Source of the DNA: CAJFUR01 sp904420575
GTDB taxonomy: Bacteria; Actinomycetota; Coriobacteriia; Coriobacteriales; Eggerthellaceae
Assembly (NCBI GenBank): GCA_965119745.1
Contig: OZ221973.1
Location: forward strand, 806,001 to 870,000
Reading direction: 5' to 3'
DNA length: 64,000 nt
Shown: piece by piece, positions 42,345 through 52,031 of the stretch
Layout of the letters: each line of letters starts with the position of its first letter
Numbering within the stretch: position 1 is the stretch's first letter
Program-made: the position numbers and the translations under genes
Notes under the pieces: generated by a model
Seen by the model: only the letters and a program-made list of their open reading frames with translations
What the model was told of the DNA's origin: nothing
The model's database searches: none

Positions 42345-43322
42345 ATGGACATCGTCACGTCATTCATCGTGCCGGCCTTGGTCGGCATCGTCGTCGGCAT
42401 CCTGTCGGGCCTGCTGGGCATCGGCGGCGGCACCATACTGGTGCCGGTGTTCCGGCTTGCGTTTGGCATGAGCCCGGTCATGTCCACGGCCACGTCGCTC
42501 TTCACCATCATCCCCACGTCCCTTTCGGGGGCGGTGTCCCACGTGCGTCACAGGACGTGCGTGCCATCGCTCGGCGTGGCGGCTGGCCTGGGAGGTGCGG
42601 TCACGTCGCCGTTCGGCGTGTGGCTGGCCACCATTTCCCCTGGTTGGCTTATCATGGTGGTGGCCGCGCTTGTCATCGGCTGGTCGGCCGTGAAGATTCT
42701 CGGCAAGGCGATCAAGATGAAGCCGGTCGGGAAAGCAAGGGCGCAGGCCGGTACGGCACAACAGGGTACGAAGCAGACCGGCACCGGCAGCGCAGAACCT
42801 GGCGGTGCGGCATCGGCTGCGGCTGTGGCCGGCGCTGCGGTTGCCTCCGCCGCCGCGATGGCGGGCACGCCTGATCCTGCCGCTTCACAGCGTGCTGCCG
42901 CTCAGGCCGAAGCTTCTGGCGAGCCGCCCCGTTTCCAGAAGATGACGCGCCGCCAGCTGGCCGTCGGCGCAGGCATCGGCCTGATCGCCGGCGTGGCGTC
43001 GGGATACGTCGGCGTCGGGGGCGGCTTCATCATGGTGCCGCTCATGCTGTCGCTTGTGGGCATCGCCATGAAGCAGGCTTCGGGCACCTCGCTCATCGCA
43101 GTGGCCATCCTGGCGATTCCCGGCGTGGTGGAGCAGGTCCTGCTGGGCAACGTGCAGTACCTGGCAGGCATCGCGGTGGCCATCGGCTCCATTCCCGGCG
43201 CGGTCGTGGGCGCGCGCCTCCTGCGCGTGGTGCCCGAGCGCCAGCTGCGCTTCTTGTTCGGTTTCTTCCTCATCGTCGCTGCTGCGGTGCTGGTCCTGAA
43301 CGAATTCGGCATCCTGGGCTAG
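42345..43322 (+). CDS. TauE/SafE-family sulfite/organosulfur exporter-like protein
   Basis: A 325-residue membrane protein with two halves, each starting with the family glycine motif: GILSGLLGIGGGTILVPVF (~residue 18) and GVASGYVGVGGGFIMVPLM (~222). An Ala/Gly/Thr-rich loop of ~75 residues (~125-200) joins them, longer than usual for the family. About eight spans are predicted. It may export sulfite or another organosulfonate product. That would fit the SUOX-type enzymes elsewhere in the window, but no operon links them. Confidence 0.88.
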   Translation: MDIVTSFIVPALVGIVVGILSGLLGIGGGTILVPVFRLAFGMSPVMSTATSLFTIIPTSLSGAVSHVRHRTCVPSLGVAAGLGGAVTSPFGVWLATISPGWLIMVVAALVIGWSAVKILGKAIKMKPVGKARAQAGTAQQGTKQTGTGSAEPGGAASAAAVAGAAVASAAAMAGTPDPAASQRAAAQAEASGEPPRFQKMTRRQLAVGAGIGLIAGVASGYVGVGGGFIMVPLMLSLVGIAMKQASGTSLIAVAILAIPGVVEQVLLGNVQYLAGIAVAIGSIPGAVVGARLLRVVPERQLRFLFGFFLIVAAAVLVLNEFGILG

Positions 43323-43505
43323 TTGCGCTGCGTGCGTACGGAGCTTGCGCCGAAGGCTTCGCAGGGCTTCGTGCGCGTTCGGCGAATCCTTTGCCGTTGC
43401 GGGCGTTTTCGTTGGCGGCGCCAGTGGTTCGTGTTATGGTCTTGCCCGAACGAGATGCAGGGCATGCCGCGTCCGCGCGGCAGGGTTGCAGGCAGGAGAA
43501 GGACC

Positions 43506-45056
43506 ATGGGCGAGGAAACGAGCGCGAGCGTGATTGCTCAGAACGCGAAAGGCGGGTCGGCCAAGGGTGGAGTGGGCTCCGAACCCGAAACGGACTTCGA
43601 ATGGGGAACGGACCCCGAACTTGGCGAGAACCACGGCGGCGACACGACCCTCAAGTCAGCAGCGCCTCAAACGACCGCAGCCGCGGGCAGCTCCGTGAAG
43701 GTCGTGGAAGAGACCATGCGCGAGACCCGCGGCGCGCTGCGGGAAGGGCGGTCCCTGCAAACGGGCGGTGCCGCGCCGCGGCTGCCGCGGTTCTTCACGC
43801 TGGAGATGGCTATGTTCACGCTCGCGGTCATATCGGGGCTGGTACTCATCTGGTCGATCTTCACCCCGTTCCGCAACATCGCCATCATGATCGCCGCAGG
43901 CATCGTTTTCACGTTCTCGCTGGTCATCGTCATCCGGTTGCTCATGGATCCCGATTCGGTGCGCGCCCGCCAGTCCGACGCCATGCTGCGGCTGGCCAGC
44001 CAGACCTTGGCGAGCATGAAGAACGGCATGAACAGGCAGGCTGCGCAAGAAATCTGCCGGCTGCTGCTTCCTTCGACGGCCGCCATTGCGGTGGCCATTA
44101 CCGACAAGGACCAGATCCTGGGATATTCGGGATTCGAAGAGGACAGCAACCCGGCGGGGACTGACATCCGCACCCATGCCACCCACGCCACCATCGCCGA
44201 TGGCAAGATGCGCGTGCTGTTCACGGCCGAAGACATCGGGTTCCCTTCGGGCGCCAGCACCATCCGGGCCGCCATCATCGTGCCGTTGGTGGTGGGGCCG
44301 CGCGTGGAGGGCACGCTCAAGTTCTACTACCGGCGTGCCAACCATATCAGCGAGACGCAGAAGTCCATCGCCGAAGGGTTCGGCCAGCTGTTGTCCACTC
44401 AGATGGCCGCAGCCGCGTTGGAAGAACAGACGAAGCTGGCCACCAGCATGGAGCTGAAGGCCCTGCAAAGCCAGATCAACCCGCATTTCCTGTTCAACAC
44501 CATCAACACCATCGCCTCGCTTATCCGCACCAACCCGGAAAAGGCGCGCATGCTGCTGCGCGAATTCGCCGTGTTCTACCGCCGCACGCTGGAAGACTCG
44601 GCCGACCTCATCCTGTTCGCGCGCGAGATCGAGCAGACCCTGCGCTACTTCGCGTTCGAGATAGCCCGCTTCGGCGAAGACCGCGTGGCCATGGAAGTGG
44701 ACATAGAGCCCGAGGTGGAGGACATGCTCATCCCTCCCTTCCTCATTCAGCCCCTGGTGGAAAATGCAGTGCGGCATGCCATGCCGTCCGAAGGCAAGCT
44801 GACCATTTCCATCATTGGCCGGGTGGAAGGCGAGGACGTCATCGTGAGCGTGGCCGACGACGGCGTGGGCATGAGCGAGCACGCGCGCCAGAACATCCTG
44901 CATCCCGAATCGTCTACCGGCATGGGCATAGCCGTCAAGAACGTGCACGACCGCATGCGGGGCTATTTCGGCTCGGACACGCGCATGGAAGTGGAAAGCG
45001 CGCTGGGAGTCGGCACCACGGTGAAGTTGGTGCTGAAGGGTTGCGCCGCGCGCTGA
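43506..45056 (+). CDS. LytS/YehU-type sensor histidine kinase
   Basis: A 516-residue kinase. An unusually long disordered N-terminus (~90 residues) precedes two spans (~97-118, ~122-145). A GAF-like domain (~165-300) follows, then the LytS-type kinase core with LQSQINPHFLFNTINT (His327) and the ATPase motifs PLVENAVRHAM and DDGVGMS. ATG 43506 has GGAGAAGGA upstream; the open frame to 43323 lacks one. No LytTR response regulator is adjacent, so it is an orphan here. It converges on the ABC permease gene across a strong terminator. Confidence 0.9.
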   Translation: MGEETSASVIAQNAKGGSAKGGVGSEPETDFEWGTDPELGENHGGDTTLKSAAPQTTAAAGSSVKVVEETMRETRGALREGRSLQTGGAAPRLPRFFTLEMAMFTLAVISGLVLIWSIFTPFRNIAIMIAAGIVFTFSLVIVIRLLMDPDSVRARQSDAMLRLASQTLASMKNGMNRQAAQEICRLLLPSTAAIAVAITDKDQILGYSGFEEDSNPAGTDIRTHATHATIADGKMRVLFTAEDIGFPSGASTIRAAIIVPLVVGPRVEGTLKFYYRRANHISETQKSIAEGFGQLLSTQMAAAALEEQTKLATSMELKALQSQINPHFLFNTINTIASLIRTNPEKARMLLREFAVFYRRTLEDSADLILFAREIEQTLRYFAFEIARFGEDRVAMEVDIEPEVEDMLIPPFLIQPLVENAVRHAMPSEGKLTISIIGRVEGEDVIVSVADDGVGMSEHARQNILHPESSTGMGIAVKNVHDRMRGYFGSDTRMEVESALGVGTTVKLVLKGCAAR

Positions 45057-45065
45057 CGGCATCCG

Positions 45066-45098
45066 CTGGCGCCCCGGGAGATTGCCCCGGGGCGCCAG
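45066..45098. terminator. Bidirectional terminator between kinase and ABC permease genes
   Basis: A perfect 13-bp GC-rich stem (45066-45078 with 45086-45098) with a 7-base loop lies in the 50-base gap between convergent genes. Confidence 0.7.
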
Positions 45099-45106
45099 CC
45101 TCTCGC

Positions 45107-47965
45107 TTACAGCACGTCGGTTCGCAAGGCCTCGACCACGTTGTTGGCGCGGCTGCGGTGCAGGCCGTAGGCCGTGCTTGCCACGGTGGCCAGAATCACC
45201 ACCAGCACGGCGATGCCCATGTGCCCCCAGGGCATCATGAACGTCAGCCCCGAAATGGACGCTTCCAAGGCGTTGAACAGCAGGTAGGTCACGGCCATGG
45301 ACACGATCAGGCCGCCCGCCAGGCCACGCAGGCCGTAGCGCACGCATTCCCAGGCGATCATGCGGTTGAACGCCTTGTTCCCCATGCCGACCGACTTCAG
45401 CACGGCGAATTCGCGGCGGCGCAGCACCAGACTGTTGACCAGGGTGTTGAACACGTTGGCGACGGCGATGAGCGTGAGTATGCCGGCGAAGCACAGCGAG
45501 AACGTCTCGACCACGGTGGCCAGCATCTCGGTCTGTTCCTGCTCGGCCGCTGCGTCATACACGTTTGTCTCGAAGAAGGCGTTGCTGTCGAGGAACGCCT
45601 TGATGTCCTTGGCCGCCGCCGCATGGTCTTCTGCGGTGAACGCTGCCGAGAACACGAGACCCGTCGCCTCCGAGACCTCGCCGTCGCTCACGCCCAGAAC
45701 CAGGGCGAAGCTTTGCGGAACCATGATGACCGGCATCCACGAACTGCGGCCGACGACGGCAGGCGCTTCGTCGGTGACGGCGCCGATCTCGAGCGTGTAG
45801 GACGGCTGCGCGCCCTCTTCCCTGGCAACGTCCATGCTGGTGCCGTCGTCCCTTTGGTACATGACGCCCATCTGGCCATTCGGCAGCAAGAATTCCCCCG
45901 AACGATACCAGCCTTCCCGGTTTTCGTACGCGTACACCTGGATGCTGCCCGTGCCCACGAACATGTCCATGACCTGGTAGGTGCTGCCATCGTTGCCGAG
46001 CACCTGATGGTTGGCCAAGGCTCGGGGATGCGCGGGATCCATGTACGTTTGCGGATCCAGGCCCACTTGCTCAAGGAAGGCGCGGTAGCTTTCGTCGTCC
46101 ACGAACGCGAGGGTCGCCTGCGTCTCAACGGTGCCGTCGTTCGTTTCGAGGGCGCTGTCCAACCCTTCGACGACCCGGTCGCCTACGAGCGAGGAAGGGA
46201 TGGAGACCGGCACCGAAAGTGAGGCCGAAGACCCCGCAGCCTCCACGCCTTCGAAACCAGACAGCGCCGCATACAGCGTGGCGAAATCGTCAAGCATGCC
46301 TTGTGCGGACTGGTCGGAGCCGTCTTCCGGGCTCGAGTATCCCTGCACCCTGATGTCGTAAGGCTGCACGTCGCTCACCACCCTGACGGTGGTGCCCAGG
46401 TAGAGGTTCAACGCGCCTGCCGTCACCAGCAGCACCACGGCCAGCAGAAGCGACGCCACGGCGACCCGGCCTTTCCCGCGGCTGCGCGTCGCGTTGCGCT
46501 GGGCGATGGCCCCCGGCACGCCGAGAAGCCGGGTTCCCAGGGCAAGCCCGCGTGGCTTCCACGGGTCGTCGAGCGTCGATGCCTGCTCAGGAGAGGCCTG
46601 GCCCGTGCGGCCGCGCCGGGCCAGGCGCACGTCTTGCGTGCTGCGGACGGCGTCGACGGCGCTCACGCGTGCGGCGCGTCGGGACGGCAGCCACGCGCTC
46701 ACCGAGACGGCCACCAGGGAAAGGACGGCAGCCACCGCCAGGCTGACCGGATCGACGTGCAGCCCGAACCGCGCGCCGCCGCCCAGCACCTCGCTCAGAG
46801 CGGGCGACAAGGCTTCCAGCACCACGAACGAGCCCCCGATTCCCAGCGCCAGGCCCAACGGAACGCCGATGACGGCCAGCAGCAGCGCTTCGAAGCGGAC
46901 CATGCGGCGGAGCTGCTTGCGGCTTGCGCCGATGGAGGCCAGAAGCCCGAACTGCCGCGTGCGCTCGGCCACCGAGATGGCGAACGAGTTATAGATGAGC
47001 GACGCCGACGCCGCAATGATGACCACGGCGAGCACGGCTGCCATCTGGTAGAGCGTGTCCCAGATGGCTCGTCCGTCGTTGATGCCCGTGTAACGCAGAA
47101 GCGAGCTGTGCAGTCGCGGCTGGGTCGCGTCGAACAGGTCGGTCGTGCACGCCTGGATGTCGCTTGCCTTACCGAGGCCCACAGTGGTGAAATAGACCGT
47201 CTTCGTGGGCTGTTCTCCCAGCGCCGCCAGAGCCGTTCTGGTGTCCTTGTCGAAGAACGTGAACGCCCTGGAGCCGGTTCCGATGGAAGTGATCATGTTG
47301 TTTTGCTGGTAGAACCCTACCACGGTGTAGGTCTGGCGCAGCCCCGCATTCACGAATTCCTCGCCGAAGCCGTCACTTCCTTCCTGCGGGTCGAAGTAGC
47401 CGAAGCTCGTGTCCAGGTAATCCGGCACCCCTTCCGTGTCGCTGCCGTCTGGGACAAGGGGGCGACGAGCGCCCAAGTCCATCGTGATCTGTGATCCAAT
47501 CTGGCAGGGTTCGTCGGAGAACACGGACGTTCCCCGGAAGAGCGAGTACAGCACGATCTCGTGCGAGTTTTGAGGCAAGCATCCTTCGGACAGGGGCAGC
47601 GAACACAGTTGCTCGGCGTCGCCATCGATGGCCTGCACGGCGACGTAGTGGCCATAGTTGCGCGCCTCGGCTTCGCTGAGATGGGCGTATCCCACGTCGG
47701 TCATGACCGACAGGTCGCCGATGCGGGTGTCGGCACGGGCGTTTTCGATGGCTTGGTCGTCGGTCGTGGACACGCTGGCGTGCCAGGCTCCCTGCTGCGA
47801 GGCTTCCTGATCGTATAGGAACGACGTCAGGCTGGAAAGCGTGGTCAGCACCGCGGTCAACAGGGCTGCGGAAAGCGCGATGCCCAGGATGGTGACGGCC
47901 GTGCGCACGCGGTTCTTACGCAGCGTGCGCAACGTGAAGGACAGGGTCACGTGCGTGCCGCTCAT
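45107..47965 (-). CDS. ABC exporter permease, FtsX/MacB type (duplicated)
   Basis: A 952-residue membrane protein. One span near the N-terminus (TLRKNRVRTAVTILGIAL, ~20-40), an extracellular domain to ~305, three spans (~310-435), a second entry span (~505), another extracellular domain, and three C-terminal spans (~830-940). This is the duplicated FtsX plan of MacB/BceB-like exporters. It overlaps the ATPase gene by 4 bases. The complex likely exports a peptide or antimicrobial or acts on the envelope. A two-component system 5 kb away could be its regulator, but there is no direct evidence. Confidence 0.9.
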   Translation of the reverse strand: MSGTHVTLSFTLRTLRKNRVRTAVTILGIALSAALLTAVLTTLSSLTSFLYDQEASQQGAWHASVSTTDDQAIENARADTRIGDLSVMTDVGYAHLSEAEARNYGHYVAVQAIDGDAEQLCSLPLSEGCLPQNSHEIVLYSLFRGTSVFSDEPCQIGSQITMDLGARRPLVPDGSDTEGVPDYLDTSFGYFDPQEGSDGFGEEFVNAGLRQTYTVVGFYQQNNMITSIGTGSRAFTFFDKDTRTALAALGEQPTKTVYFTTVGLGKASDIQACTTDLFDATQPRLHSSLLRYTGINDGRAIWDTLYQMAAVLAVVIIAASASLIYNSFAISVAERTRQFGLLASIGASRKQLRRMVRFEALLLAVIGVPLGLALGIGGSFVVLEALSPALSEVLGGGARFGLHVDPVSLAVAAVLSLVAVSVSAWLPSRRAARVSAVDAVRSTQDVRLARRGRTGQASPEQASTLDDPWKPRGLALGTRLLGVPGAIAQRNATRSRGKGRVAVASLLLAVVLLVTAGALNLYLGTTVRVVSDVQPYDIRVQGYSSPEDGSDQSAQGMLDDFATLYAALSGFEGVEAAGSSASLSVPVSIPSSLVGDRVVEGLDSALETNDGTVETQATLAFVDDESYRAFLEQVGLDPQTYMDPAHPRALANHQVLGNDGSTYQVMDMFVGTGSIQVYAYENREGWYRSGEFLLPNGQMGVMYQRDDGTSMDVAREEGAQPSYTLEIGAVTDEAPAVVGRSSWMPVIMVPQSFALVLGVSDGEVSEATGLVFSAAFTAEDHAAAAKDIKAFLDSNAFFETNVYDAAAEQEQTEMLATVVETFSLCFAGILTLIAVANVFNTLVNSLVLRRREFAVLKSVGMGNKAFNRMIAWECVRYGLRGLAGGLIVSMAVTYLLFNALEASISGLTFMMPWGHMGIAVLVVILATVASTAYGLHRSRANNVVEALRTDVL

Positions 47966-48645
47966 TTCCGGATCCTCTCGTCGCGGGCGATGCGGCCGTC
48001 CTCGATGGCGATGATGCGGTCGGCGGTGAGGGCGATGTCCTCGTCGTGCGTGATGACCACGAGCGTTTGGCCCAGGCGAGAGTTCGAATCGCGCAGGATG
48101 GCCATGATCTCGCGGCTGGTGCGCGTGTCCAGGTTGCCGGTGGGCTCGTCGGCCAGCAGGATGGAGGGCGCGTTCATGAGCGCGCGGCCGATGGCCACGC
48201 GCTGCTGCTGTCCACCCGAGAGCTGGTTGGGCAAATGGTGTTCGCGCCCTTGCAGCCCCAGGGTCTGTACGAGCTCGGCCAGCCGTTCCTGGTTCACCGG
48301 TCGCCCGTCCAGCGCCACGGGAAGCGTCATGTTCTCCACCACGTCGAGCACGGGGATGAGGTTGTAGAACTGATACACGATGCCCACCTCGCGCCGGCGC
48401 AGCACGGCCAGTTCCTCGTCGTTGCGCGCATACACGTCGTTGCTGTTGAGGAATACGGTGCCCGACGTCGGCCGGTCGACGCCTCCCATGAGGTGCAGCA
48501 GCGTCGACTTGCCCGATCCGGACGACCCCACGATGGCGACGAATTCCCCAGCGGCCACGCTGAACGACACGTCGTCCAAAGCCCGGGTTGCCGTCGGCCC
48601 CGAACCGTACACCTTGGTGAGATGCTGAATGGTCAGTATGTCCAT
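47962..48645 (-). CDS. ABC exporter ATPase, MacB/LolD type
   Basis: A 227-residue ATPase with Walker A GSSGSGKST (~40), Q-loop VYQFYNLIP, signature LSGGQQQRV (~140), Walker B ILLADEPTGNLD (~160) and switch His in THDEDIAL. ATG 48645 is chosen for the AAAGG site 6 bases upstream; an ATG 8 codons earlier has none. It is the first gene of the exporter operon and is translationally coupled to the permease. Confidence 0.95.
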   Translation of the reverse strand: MDILTIQHLTKVYGSGPTATRALDDVSFSVAAGEFVAIVGSSGSGKSTLLHLMGGVDRPTSGTVFLNSNDVYARNDEELAVLRRREVGIVYQFYNLIPVLDVVENMTLPVALDGRPVNQERLAELVQTLGLQGREHHLPNQLSGGQQQRVAIGRALMNAPSILLADEPTGNLDTRTSREIMAILRDSNSRLGQTLVVITHDEDIALTADRIIAIEDGRIARDERIRK

Positions 48646-49045
48646 GGTTCGCCTTTCTTCTGGTCCCACGTTCGCAGACCAGTATGCGCTCCCCGCACTT
48701 TCAAGGGCATGACCAGCGCATTACGAAACTGTCATCTTGGCTTTGCGGGCAGTGTACCACGCCTGCCGCCCTCGCGCGCTGGCACCGCGAACGCGGCACG
48801 TACGCCTGCCGCCCCCTCGTGCCCCCCGCCTGCCGCCCCCCGCATCCTCGCGCGCCCACGCCCCCCGCGCTTCCTATGCGCCCACCTGCGCGCTGGCGCA
48901 GAATAAGCATCGCCGCCGGATGCTTTTTCCGATTTCACCCCTCATGCCTCATGTGCGCCGTCGTGGCGTTGCCCATAATGGCGGCAGTTCCAAGCCGCAG
49001 CGGGCTTTTTGGATCCCGCGACGGCAATCCGAGAAAGGGGGAAGC
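48646..49045. other. Divergent intergenic region, C-rich low complexity
   Basis: About 400 bases between the ABC exporter and the molybdoenzyme gene. The middle (48760-48900) is C-rich and repetitive without a codon-like pattern. A CATAAT at 48976-48981 could be the -10 box of the molybdoenzyme. No gene is seen. Confidence 0.5.
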
Positions 49046-51397
49046 ATGGGCGACATGAAAGCGAGTCAGGCGGTGCCTTTGCCGACATTGGGCGAGGTCA
49101 ACGACTTGGGAAAACCCTGGCGGTACCAAGAGGCGGGCCACACGGTCACCCGCACGGCGCCGTGGTCGCCTCCCGGATGCCATCCGGTGGGCTGCGGCCT
49201 GAAGCTCTACGTCGACGAGGACGGCAAGCTGGCGAAGGTGGAGGGCGACGAGAACCAGCCCATCACGCAGGGCCGCCTGTGCGTGCGCTGCCTCACGCTG
49301 AAGGACTACCTGTACAACCCGTCGCGCATCACGTACCCCCTGAAGCGTGCCAAGGAACACCGCGGCCAGGCCGACAAGTGGGAGCGCTGCACGTGGGACG
49401 AGGCGCTCGACATCATCGAGGAGAACTACCGCCGCATCACGGCCGAATACGGCCGCGAGAGCGTGGTGGGCTTCGCCGGCACGGGCCGCGAGGGCGGCAC
49501 GCTGGGCATTTGGCGCAGCCTGACGTTCCGCACGTGCAACTGGTGCTATTCCCAGTCGGGCTATGCGTGCTACGTGCCGCGCATGGCGGCCGCGGCCTAC
49601 AACATCGGCAGCCCGTATCCCGAGATCGACTATGCCGGCGGCCTTGCCGGCCGCTACGACGACCCGGCATTCGAACTGCCCGAGTGCGTGGTCATCTGGG
49701 GCAAGATGCCGCTTGCCTCCAACCCCGACGGGCTGTTCGGCCATGCGGTGGTGGACCTCATGCGCCGCGGGTCGCGCCTCATCGTGGTGGACCCGCGCGT
49801 CACGTGGCTTGCCGCGCGCGCCGAATACCACCTGCGCTTGCGCGCCGGCACCGACACAGCGCTGGCCATGGCCATGCTGAACACCATCATCCAGGAAGAC
49901 CTGTACGACCACGATTTCGTGGAATACTGGTGCTACGGCTTCGAGCAGCTGGCCGCGCGCGTGGCCGAGATGCCGGCGGAGAAGGCCGGCGAGATATGCG
50001 GCATCGACCCCGAATACATCAAGGGAGCGGCCCGCATGTACGCGAACGCCAAGCCGGCGTCCATCGCCTGGGGCCTTGCGTTCGACCAGAAGGCCAACGG
50101 CATGCAGCTTTCGCACAGCATCATCTGCCTCATGGCCGTCACGGCGAATCTCGACGTTCCGGGCGGTCAGATCCTGGGCGACGCGAGCGCGGGCCAGAAC
50201 GAATCGGGCTTCGGCTTCAAGTTCATCGGCGAAGACACGCTGAAGAAGATGATCGGCCTGAAGGAATACCCGGCCTACGCGAACACCATCCAGAACGCCC
50301 ACGCCGACCTCACCCTGCGCGCATTGGAAACGGGCGAGCCGTATCCCATCAAGATGGGCTTCTACGCCGGCAACAACCTGATGGCCTGCACGTCGGCCGA
50401 GCCCAAGCGCTGGCACGACGCCATGGTGAAGTCGCTGGACTTCTGCTTCACGCTCGACTGCTTCATGACGCCCTCTGCGCAGGCTACCTGCGACGTGTTC
50501 CTTCCGCTGGCAACCGCCGCGGAAGAGGACGGCGTGGACTTCGCGCACTACGGCGCCACCCCGGTGGGCACGGGCTTCATGAACAAGGCCCTTTCCATCG
50601 GCGAGTGCAAGACCGACATGGAAGCCTGCATGACGGTAGGCAAGCGGCTGAACCCCGAATGTTGGGAACAGTACAACGACGTGTACGACTTCATCAACCA
50701 CCTGCGCCTGTTCAACCGCAACGACTTCAAGGACGTGTGCCGGGAAGTGTACGTGCAGAACCCGGCCCCGTACTACAAGTTTGAGACGGGGCGCCTGCGC
50801 CCCGACGGCCAGCTGGGCTTCAACACGCCTTCGGGCCGCGTGGAGCTGTATTCCAGCATCTTCGAGAAGTTCGGCGAAGACCCGCTGCCCTACTACCTGG
50901 AGCCGCAGTACAGCCCTGAAAGCACGCCCGAGCTGCTGGAGGAATACCCCTTCGTGCTCACCACCGGCGCCCGCGCCTATGCGTTCTTCCACAGCGAGAA
51001 CCGTCAGATCCCGTATTGCCGCGAACTCAATCCCGACCCACTGGTGGAGGTGCATCCCAGAACGGCGCAGCGCCTGGGCATTACGGACGGGCAGTGGTGC
51101 GAGGTTTACAACCAGTTCGGGTCGTGCAAGCTGAAGGCCAAGGTGTCGCAGATCGTGGACGAGAACACCATCCACGCGCAGCATGGCTGGTGGTTCCCCG
51201 AAGAAGAGGGCAGCGAACCCAATCTGTACGGCACGTTCCGCTCGAACATCAACAACCTGGTCCCCAACTTCCATTTCGGCAAGTTGGGCTTCGGCGCGCC
51301 GTTCAAGTGCCTTTTGTGCAACATCAGGCCCCTGCCCGAAAACCACGATACCGACATGCAGCTGATCTGGGAGAAGTTCAAGAGGGAGGACCAATGA
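49046..51397 (+). CDS. Cytoplasmic DMSO-reductase-family molybdoenzyme (transhydroxylase/dehydroxylase-like)
   Basis: A 783-residue molybdopterin oxidoreductase without a Tat or Sec signal. N-terminal cysteines CHPVGC (~residue 45) and CVRC (~75) form a cluster motif. Molybdopterin-binding blocks follow (VIWGKMPLASNPDGLFGH ~215, IVVDPRVTWLA ~245, the C-terminal domain from YPFVLTTGARAYAFFHS). The small, two-subunit, cytoplasmic plan with a 4Fe-4S partner recalls acetylene hydratase, pyrogallol transhydroxylase and the catechol dehydroxylases of Eggerthella and Gordonibacter. The exact reaction cannot be read from sequence. Its stop overlaps the Fe-S gene by 4 bases. GAAAGGGGG marks the start. 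Confidence 0.88.
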   Translation: MGDMKASQAVPLPTLGEVNDLGKPWRYQEAGHTVTRTAPWSPPGCHPVGCGLKLYVDEDGKLAKVEGDENQPITQGRLCVRCLTLKDYLYNPSRITYPLKRAKEHRGQADKWERCTWDEALDIIEENYRRITAEYGRESVVGFAGTGREGGTLGIWRSLTFRTCNWCYSQSGYACYVPRMAAAAYNIGSPYPEIDYAGGLAGRYDDPAFELPECVVIWGKMPLASNPDGLFGHAVVDLMRRGSRLIVVDPRVTWLAARAEYHLRLRAGTDTALAMAMLNTIIQEDLYDHDFVEYWCYGFEQLAARVAEMPAEKAGEICGIDPEYIKGAARMYANAKPASIAWGLAFDQKANGMQLSHSIICLMAVTANLDVPGGQILGDASAGQNESGFGFKFIGEDTLKKMIGLKEYPAYANTIQNAHADLTLRALETGEPYPIKMGFYAGNNLMACTSAEPKRWHDAMVKSLDFCFTLDCFMTPSAQATCDVFLPLATAAEEDGVDFAHYGATPVGTGFMNKALSIGECKTDMEACMTVGKRLNPECWEQYNDVYDFINHLRLFNRNDFKDVCREVYVQNPAPYYKFETGRLRPDGQLGFNTPSGRVELYSSIFEKFGEDPLPYYLEPQYSPESTPELLEEYPFVLTTGARAYAFFHSENRQIPYCRELNPDPLVEVHPRTAQRLGITDGQWCEVYNQFGSCKLKAKVSQIVDENTIHAQHGWWFPEEEGSEPNLYGTFRSNINNLVPNFHFGKLGFGAPFKCLLCNIRPLPENHDTDMQLIWEKFKREDQ

Positions 51398-51906
51398 TGA
51401 CTGCTGAGACGAAGGCCACGCACGGGCTGCTCATCGACTACGAGTACTGCACGGGCTGCCAGAGCTGCGAAGTGGCCTGCAAGGAAGAGCACGGCTACCC
51501 GGTGGGCACGTGGGGCATCCGTGTGCAGACCGACGGCCCGTGGGACATGGGAGACGGCACGTTCAACTACAACTGCCTGCCGTTTCCCACCGACCTGTGC
51601 GACCTGTGCGCTGCGCGCACGGCGGTGGGACGCGAGCCCACGTGCGTGCATCACTGTCTGGCGAACGTCATGTACTACGGCCCCGTGGAGGAACTGGCGC
51701 GCAAGCTGGGAGAGAAGACCAAGCAGGTGCTGTTCGTGCCGCAGTACAAGCCGCTGGAGGCGCGCGGGTCGTTCCAGCCGCACAACAAGTTCAAGGAAGG
51801 ACGCCACGTGTTCGGTGCGGTGAACGTGCAGGCCAACGAACATTTCACCACCAGCAGCCAGCGTGCGGACAGCCGCACCAGCTTGGGTATGGAAGACGAC
51901 GACTAG
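51394..51906 (+). CDS. 4Fe-4S electron-transfer subunit of the molybdoenzyme
   Basis: A 170-residue ferredoxin-like protein. CTGCQSCEVACKEEHG (~residues 19-34) supplies one [4Fe-4S] cluster, and CDLC with a later CVHHC (~66-90) supplies the ligands of at least one more. This is shorter than the usual four-cluster DmsB/NrfC type. It overlaps the molybdoenzyme gene through ATGA and should be its dedicated electron partner in the cytoplasm. The C-terminal ~60 residues are polar and lack cysteines. Confidence 0.88.
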   Translation: MMTAETKATHGLLIDYEYCTGCQSCEVACKEEHGYPVGTWGIRVQTDGPWDMGDGTFNYNCLPFPTDLCDLCAARTAVGREPTCVHHCLANVMYYGPVEELARKLGEKTKQVLFVPQYKPLEARGSFQPHNKFKEGRHVFGAVNVQANEHFTTSSQRADSRTSLGMEDDD

Positions 51907-52031
51907 GATCGGGCGAAAGGGCCGGCGTGCAGTCGTGCGGTCGTGTGAAGGGCATGCTGTACGCGCGACCGCGCAAGTTGGCAGGCATGAGGCATGCCAG
52001 CCCCGGAACGCCCGGGCAGGGCGGCAGGAAC